A stretch of 64,000 nucleotides of DNA from Mycteria americana. Lineage: Eukaryota; Chordata; Aves; Ciconiiformes; Ciconiidae. This document shows positions 56,407 to 64,000 of this stretch, piece by piece. Under the pieces are notes generated by a model. It was not told the DNA's origin. It ran no database searches and saw only the letters and a program-made list of their open reading frames with translations. The stretch covers positions 29,001,661 to 29,065,660 of the forward strand of contig NC_134366.1 of the NCBI RefSeq assembly GCF_035582795.1. The letters run 5' to 3'. The position numbers and the translations under genes were made by a program. Within the stretch, counting starts at the first letter, position 1, and every line of letters starts with the position of its first letter.

Positions 56407-59400
56407 GATGAGTGCCTGGCACTGTCAGCACTCCATATGTTTGTACACTAGAACTCAATCACAGATTCTGAAAACCATCAAAATGCTGTTCCCAGACAGA
56501 AAAGCGTCACCTTGTGCTAGTTACTCCCTTTCTCTGCAGCTCCACAGAGCACTGAAACTTTATTCTATAGAATCGTTTCTGCATTGCAGAAGATACCTCT
56601 TACCATGGAAATCCAAGGGACAGCTGGCCCCATGCCCTCTTTGGGATTTTCATCACCACCTTGTTATGCTGTTAATGGCTTCATCAGTATAGCCATGAGA
56701 TGCTGCTGCTACAACAGACCCCAACGACAAGGGATTCACACCATATCAGTTTGGTCCAACAAGCCCAAGAGCACAGCTGAAGACAGGTGGGAACTCCCTT
56801 TTGTCACAGGTGTATGATCTGAGTGCACAAAGAGAGGTCCCACCTTCAGGAAAAATACATTTCACATGACAATTGTTAAAAGAAAAGTCTTTCTTCACTA
56901 CAAAGGATGGTCCTAAGGATTTTCTCTATGCTTCTCAGGAAGACTTTTGCTTTGAACTTTCAACTGTTTGGTCAACTACTAGAATTGTAAAGAAAGAGTT
57001 TTCACTTTCCTGACACAGAACGAGAGTGCAGGAACTGTCATGGAATATTGTTTCTTTAATCTTTATTAACTCTTTGTTTTTACTTCACATGGTGATGTTA
57101 AGGAAGAGACCCTCCAGAACATAAGAGAGAGACATTATTTCTATTTGTACTAGAGATTAGCAACTTTATCTGAATGTGATATTTCAGTAACATGAGATTC
57201 AGAGCAACCAAGCCACAGGCTCTTTGGTTATCAAAAAAGAAAAAAAAAAAGGCAATTTTTAAAAAAGAGTGTAAAGAGTTACATTATATCATGAAATATT
57301 TTCTTAAAAGCTACACAAGTTCTTTCTTAAAGGAAACTTTTAGCCGGGGACCACCAGCACAGTCTGGCAGCTGTAGCCCCCTTCTCTCAACCAGATTTCA
57401 CTGACAAAACCACAACTGGAAGCAGAAGCTACTGCAGAGAGAAACAGTATGTTTAGCAATTCAGAGCAGCACTGTGGCTGTATTCCTCTCGTACCATTGC
57501 ACCTTTTAAATGCATCTCCAAAGATATAATAATCATGACGCCCCCAAACACGTGCTTTAAGCATTTGATCCAGCTGAGGCAGCTGTTGTATCATTTAAGG
57601 GTGATTACGGCAAATTTCTAAAGCTCAATATTTCTTCAAAGCCCTGCTCTACTAAAATGCTCATAAACCTTTCTATTTTTGCCTCCTAAGAGCAAAGGAG
57701 ATCAAAGTCGTAACGGAAACAAAAAATGCCCCTGAGTGGTTGCAGCATTGTTTTAAGATAACTCAATTGAAAACCATGACTGATACTTCCTACACCTTGG
57801 TTTTTGATATTGATTCCTTCAGACTTATCTAAAATAGAAACAATTAAACAAGCCAGTAAATAATCCTGAGATTTAGAGTAAAGATAAGCCTTGAGTAAAA
57901 GGACACACTTTACCGACTATCCTGGATGGAGCCATCCATTTCTGCCTGCTGAGTAATGTTACCACTTCAGATAAAATTAAATTTGCTATTTACCTACCAT
58001 CTTTTTTGCGTTTGAAACAAAAAAAATCTTTTATCTTGCTCCACTTTTAGTTTAGCATTGCACACAAAGACACTTCTTTATATGCTGAGACACAGCAGAA
58101 CTTCTCTTCCCTGGCTCGCGGAGGGGCCGAGGACAAAACTGCTCCATTTCCAGCCCCCGGCTGCTCTGCAGCAGATGTCCTCTCCGAGGCGGCTTCGTGA
58201 CTCCCGCGATTTAGCAGACATCAGCCGGTACTTTAAAGGCAGAAAGTAAATAATATTCTGTCATCAGCACCCTAACGATAAAAATATTTATCCTGAACTT
58301 GTGCTGGGTGCCACCCACCTGTTTCTTATCCAGTTCATAAAACTGCTGGTGTCCCCGTATAACACCAATTTTCTACAAAACTGTAACACTCTCAGCTCCA
58401 GGCTCTTTCTGTCAAGCTGGCTAAGGTGAAGCCTTACTACGTGCATTAAAGCAACACGTCTGCCAGTAGATGAAGCCTGAAAGTTTGGTACCAGGCTGAC
58501 AGCAGGCTTTCTGCTGGGCAGATTGCCAGCTGCAGAAGCAGTGCTTTCCAGTAGACCCTGACAGAAAGCATCACCTCCAGCTGTGTCGTTTCAGCACCTG
58601 GCTACACAGTGTGATGGCTCCCGTGCAAAACAACGAGGTTTTCCAACCGTCGGTCCTCAGTACGCGTGTGCACACAGAAATAAAACCAATATGTGATAAG
58701 CACAGGCAGCGACGGGAAGGTATTAACTCTGCACGACATTTTTCAGATCGCACACCCACTACAAACTCGATGTGTGCGTGACCTATTCTTTGGCACTGCA
58801 AAATTAGCAGAGAGAAATTATCAGCGAGTCAGAGGGCTGCAAATATTGCTGTGCCAGGGCAACTTTTATTCACAGGAATAACGTAGGCATCTCTCATTCC
58901 CTCCTAGGAACTTTGATAGAGCCAGGTCATCACTGAAAAATACTTGCATGTTTAAACTGTTTCATTATTTCATAAATGCCTCTAATCAGTCATTTGCATG
59001 CTAAGAGAAGGAGAATGGTAACAAAACTGAAGAGGCATAGGAAATCAATGCAAATACCTCTTCACAATCTCATGGAGAAAAAGATTTCCAAAAAAAGTGT
59101 ATTTACGAAGAAAAAAAATGAACAAAATTATAAAAAGTCTGGTTTGGCCATGATGATTAAGAATATTACACCATAGTAGTAATTTCCATAATAGACTATT
59201 TCAATAAAACGTTTGTGTAGAGGACACTTACATTTCTGCAGAGAGCTACTTACTGCATTTGTCTTTTCTATTTCAAGCTGGGGCAGTAAGCCATGCTTAA
59301 TTTTAAACACTACAGGAGAACTGTCTGACAGCTCCAGCTGTTCTAGGTGTGTTCTGCACCAGGGCAAAAATATCTGAACAAAACTCTAGATTAATCACCT

Positions 59401-62400
59401 TGAGCTATATTGAAACCAGTTAATTCTTTAACAGTGAAGAAGGTGTGCTTTAAAAATAAATAAATCACGCTGAGATGTCTGAACAAAATTCCTGTAACCT
59501 AGCGTCCTCCACAAGTACTATTTAGAAGATACAGGGAGACCAAGAGAACTCTAGATCATCATACATATTTTATGTTGTTTTTATCTGTATAGAGCAACGT
59601 TACACACAATTCAACTTACTCAGGGTGTCTTACTGTCTTTACACAGAACCGTAAAGCACTGAAAGACGATGCTCCTACCCTAACCATAAGCCACCACCGT
59701 TAAGCCTGAAAAGAGAAAACCTTGTCCTGTGGACCTTGCCTAAAGCATGACAACAGCAATGGGAATCTTGCAGTGATTTCAGCTGGCTTCCAGCAAGGTC
59801 TCAAAAGCAAAACTGTATGTTTGCTCCTGCACCCACGTGCAGCCAAACTCTGCCTAGCTGCCTTCCAGGCAGCTGAGCTTTTTTCCTTCTTCCAAACCTG
59901 AGGCATTCCATAAAAATCAGCATTCAACCTAATACAATATGCACCAATATTAACTAGTTAATCAGTTCACTTTTACATCAGGTCCTTTTTCCCCGCACAG
60001 ACCCTGCCTGGTACATGACTGGCCTGTCTGGGGTTCTCCTCTGTGGATGTTGTCGAGTCCCTTCTTCACGGTCCTGAGCACCATCAGAAGTTGCTGAGAT
60101 CAGACACTGAGAAAAGGGAGTGGAATAGTACAAATTACTGATTTTCAGTCACTAGGCTTGTTGGAAAGGAGCATTTTTAGCTGTCTCAATGAAGCATTTG
60201 AGGGACCTACTTCTTACTTCCATTTTTATTTCACTAGACTTGGGTATAATTTTAAGGCAGATGCCTTTCCAAAGATAAAACAGAAATATTTTACTGTAGA
60301 TCATGGCAAAACTAAGTTTTTTAGTTTTCTTTTGAGTTAAATGATTTTTCTAGAAAACAATTTCATGACACAGAACAAGTCTGGCAATGCTGTGCTAGAA
60401 TGGACAGCTTGACCAACAGAAACATTTGCCTGGATCTCATCAGCATGTGGCTAATTTGAGCCCTCAGATCCTGAGCACACTCAGGGAGAAAACAAATTAA
60501 TTTCTCTACCAGGCTAAGCACACAAAATTCTGGAATACTCCTTGCATAGTTAAAATCCCTCTAAATTGAGCCTATGTGCTTCTGAAATAAGCATAAAAAT
60601 ACCAAGCAAGTGCACTGCCCACCCAGCTATTGCTTTCTGGTAACTTTTAGCTTGGTTTGCCAAAAAGATGTAACGCATTCTTTAAATGACACTAGTCTGG
60701 CTTGGAAAAAAAAAGAAAAAAAAAAAAATCAGTCAAACCTTGTGTCGCAAAGGCTCAAGTCTGAAAGGTCTCAGAGCTACCTTGCTGCCCCCAGCTTGGT
60801 GGTCATGCCCTGGGAGGGAGCATCCCAGAGGACTTGTCCTCTTCTCTGCCTTTTCTGTTATTACTGTAAAAAGTCTCTGTGAAATTATCAGGGAAGGCCA
60901 AACGGTGTGACTGTAGGGTGAGGGCTTCAGCCTGGCAGGCTTCAGCAGCTCCCAGTATGCTGTACTGGGAGTCTTGTCTCCGTCAGCTCAAGATCTGACC
61001 CCAGAAGGGCTTTGCAAAACTGCTGGCAAGGAGAAGGAAAGGAGCAGGAAGGTCCCATATAAAAGGTATGTCTACACATCAGCTACTAGCTGAAATACAT
61101 GTCCCATGGCTCATATGACAACCGATCCCAACCATGCTAAGTCCAGTTTAGGCACAAGCCACACTCTCGAGGGGGACTGCAAGCTCAGGGCACACAAAAT
61201 GGGTCTTCAGGGATGTGTCTTCTTCAGGGATGTATCAGCAGACCAGAGCATAGGATGAGTAGGTCAGATCCCATCACTGGTAAGAGTAGGATGACTTGTC
61301 TTTTCTGTGTTACTTCCCAAGGCACTTTGGGCCCGCAGGGGTTCACCTCCTACTGAGCCACATCCCCCTGGAGCGTACGGTGCCGTAGCCGAGGAGATGA
61401 GTGCTGCCGTCAGTCTGCTAACGTGCATCTCTAAGCCTCGGCTCTGCTCAGCTCCCCAAGCAAAAATTTGCTGAGCTCAGTGATGTGTTACAGGACTAGT
61501 GAAGGCACACCAGACACAAGGTCCATTTGCATCCAGAGCCCTCTGAGGTGTTGTTTTTCTCCTAGACATGTCGCCTGCTCAACGGAGCCGAGACTTTCAA
61601 TCCCCCAAAGAACGTCATGGCATTTCTCAGTCCTCCACTCCACAGCTTGTTTTTAAAAGACGCCTTGCTTAAAGGGAGATGGCCTTATACAGCTAGATAT
61701 TGCAAACCACTTTTCTACTATTCACCCAGCCTGTAGTGCAGCTAATTTGGGTTTGTGTTTTAATTTATATAAAATATAGCTCAGAGAAACAGGCAGGTTT
61801 GTCTCCAAACCTCCTTGGAGATAAAGGATGTGTATTTAAAGAAAACCTGGGGGGCAGGGGGCATGAGCAGGGAGCAAGATTAGCAAGTTGTCCTTGACCC
61901 CAAGTTTTGGAAAGGCCCCATTCATTTGATGATGATATATCCTACCAGAGGGGATCCCAAATTAATTTGCTTAGATACCACCATGAGGAGTGGCATGCCT
62001 GCAGGTTTCTGGGAGCACAGGTATGGCTCCATCCCCTCCCCCACCTCACATCTACCCAAACAGGATCCAGACTTTTGCCCTCATGATATCCACCTCATAA
62101 CTGCATACTCCCAGCGTATACTCAAACCAGCCTTCATCCTCCTCTTCCTCCCAAACTGGGACCTGCAAGCCCTCACTCACCTGAATAACACTATAGCAGT
62201 GTTTTTTCCCTTGACTTCCCTGGTCCAGCCAGATCCTGAGCTGGAAGCCCTGGCTGGCTTCTCACAGGCACTGGCACAGTGGCACATTGCTCTCGGGCAG
62301 ATGGGTTTGGTGACACTCGGACATGAACAGGCATCAAACATCGTTCAATAGGGACACAGATGTTGAGCAGCACCTTCTGACATACAGCAAACACAGGCTC

Positions 62401-64000
62401 GCTCAATTTACGTGGTCAGCTGCAGTTACACTCAAGAGAGACAAGAAGCCCATCTCGTTGTCCCTAAACGCCATGTTTAAGCCCCAGATCCCCATGCTTT
62501 TATCCTCCAGGGGAGAAGAACATCCACCCTTCCACTCAAAATCCAAGATGAGATTATTTCATCAGTAGTTGGGAGATCTGCCATAAAAACTGGCCAGGAC
62601 AAAAGCAGCCAAGTAGGCAGCCTTGCTAGAGAGCAGCAGACACAACCCACCTCCGGGACCGTGTGCTCTGGAGAGTGCACAGGAGAGCACATGCAGCCAG
62701 GAATGAAGAAAGTCTGAACTCTCCTGGTCATTTTACCTCTACCAGCATCCTCTGAGAGTGGGAAACGGCTGCACTGGAGAGGGCAGAGAGGCTTAAGTGC
62801 TTTCCTCCTGCTCACTAAGGAAGTTTTCGTTGGAGTGAGGGGTCAAGCCCAAGTTTTCTACCCTCTTAGAAAACTAAAGATGGCTCAAGAGCTGTGCTGG
62901 GAGTGTCATTTCACTGTGCCTCACACTATGACATGAAACATGTTATTTCAGAAAAAAGAGCTGGTGTCACAGTACACGTACGCATATCCCCTTCCCTAAT
63001 GACGTTTCAGTTGTTAACACATCTTTTCTGTGAATACCTTACCTACTGCAAAGAGCAGGCTGTCACGCCAGGCTTCTTCGTACACCACACTGGATCGTGG
63101 TGGCAGCAATGGGGAAGAGGGTGCATGACGTGATGACAGACACAGCTGAGAAGTATGTGAGTCTAGATAGAGAGTTTGAGGGTACACATGGATGCCCCAC
63201 ACTGTATCCTTGACCTCAGTATGATTCCTAACGCTGGCATTATTGCCACTTTTTCTGCAGAAGTGGAGGGAGGAAGGATCTTCCAGGGTGGAGAACCACA
63301 GACAGGTAAAGCTCCTGGTTGCTAAGAAAATAAAAATCTCAGCAAGGGAGCAATTAACAGGGATATAACAGCCCGTCATCCAGGAGAGCATGGCAGGGGT
63401 GTCACAACAGCTGTCTCACCTTAACCTGGGAGGCCATCTCTCATGTTTTGAAAGTAACCGATGACACCCGACACATGGACCTCTCTGCTACGCAATGCGA
63501 ATGCTGCCGAGGGACAGCGATTCTCTGACGGGCACCTCTGCCACCTCCTACACCAGCTTCTGCAAATTCTTCAAATTTGTACCAACTTAGGGTCTATAAA
63601 GCTCGAAATTCCCAGACACTTGCTCTGCGTAGACTCACCCTGCAGTGCAGACTTTCTGGCTACCAGCAGTGAAAATTTTTGTATGTCAGTGAATTTTAAG
63701 GCAGTAATTTTTTAATAATTCAGAAAAGACGTGGTAGCTCTTTCGTGAGAGCTGTGCATTTGCAGGATTCCCACAGCACCAAGTCAGCCCAGTCAGAGCC
63801 CGTGCCACGCAGGCACGAGTGGGACCAGCCCAGGGCACCAGCAAACCTCACCAAAATCGTACACGGGCAGAAGGCAACACTTTAGAACACCTTCTTGAAA
63901 CATAATATGATGAATTCTGATGTCCACAGATGGAAACCTGATTATCCATGGCACATCTTCCCTGTGCTTCCTTACCAACCTGATTTCAGCTCGAGGAAAC

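Larger units (their letters stand above)
51384..64000. other. Gene-free sequence downstream of the CR1
   Basis: About 12.6 kb without a recognisable gene. It holds a triple 10-bp repeat beside a small CpG-rich patch (51.67-51.86 kb), T and A homopolymer tracts, and another moderately GC-rich patch at about 58080-58240. In mammals ASNS is the next gene 3' of TAC1 in opposite orientation. I looked for its C-terminal coding sequence on the minus strand and did not see it. Confidence 0.5.

Noticed and set aside
49131..64000. ASNS exons on the minus strand
   Set aside because: Expected by mammalian synteny, but no ASNS-like coding sequence was recognised. It probably lies beyond the window.

Overview
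The window looks like nuclear DNA from a bird, most likely a macrochromosomal region. Three fragments of CR1 LINEs (the dominant avian retroposon) and one avian-type endogenous-retrovirus solo LTR are recognisable. The single protein-coding gene supported by the sequence is TAC1 (preprotachykinin-1, the precursor of substance P and neurokinin A), and its substance P is the bird/reptile [Arg3] form. The species cannot be determined from the sequence alone.

Layout: positions 1-41,440 are AT-rich, gene-free DNA upstream of TAC1. They hold two old CR1 3' fragments (2.0 and 6.2 kb), a complete 762-bp solo LTR with an exact 5-bp target-site duplication (8.33-9.10 kb), a degenerate 63-67 bp minisatellite (22.7 kb), an AT microsatellite, a 19-bp C tract, and several clusters of octamer/homeodomain-like sites that could be conserved enhancers. 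A sharp CpG island (about 41.44-43.56 kb) marks the TAC1 promoter, with a TATA box at 42236. TAC1 runs on the + strand from about 42.27 to 49.13 kb. The coding exons are 43113-43235, 43381-43477, 44100-44123, 45821-45874 and 48486-48535, giving a 115-residue precursor with a signal peptide, substance P and neurokinin A. The mammalian 45-nt exon 4 is not visible. The locus would therefore make gamma-type precursors (neuropeptide gamma but no neuropeptide K), plus possibly a delta-type form if exon 6 is skipped. Downstream, 49.13-64.0 kb has no recognisable gene. Its main feature is an 843-bp CR1 fragment (50.54-51.38 kb) that still carries an open stretch of the reverse-transcriptase C-terminal region on the - strand.

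In mammals TAC1 lies between SDHAF3 and ASNS. Neither was recognised here, so the window probably sits inside the intergenic space on both sides. No tRNA, rRNA, CRISPR or bacterial feature was seen. Most long open frames in the window are chance frames in GC-rich or repeat DNA.
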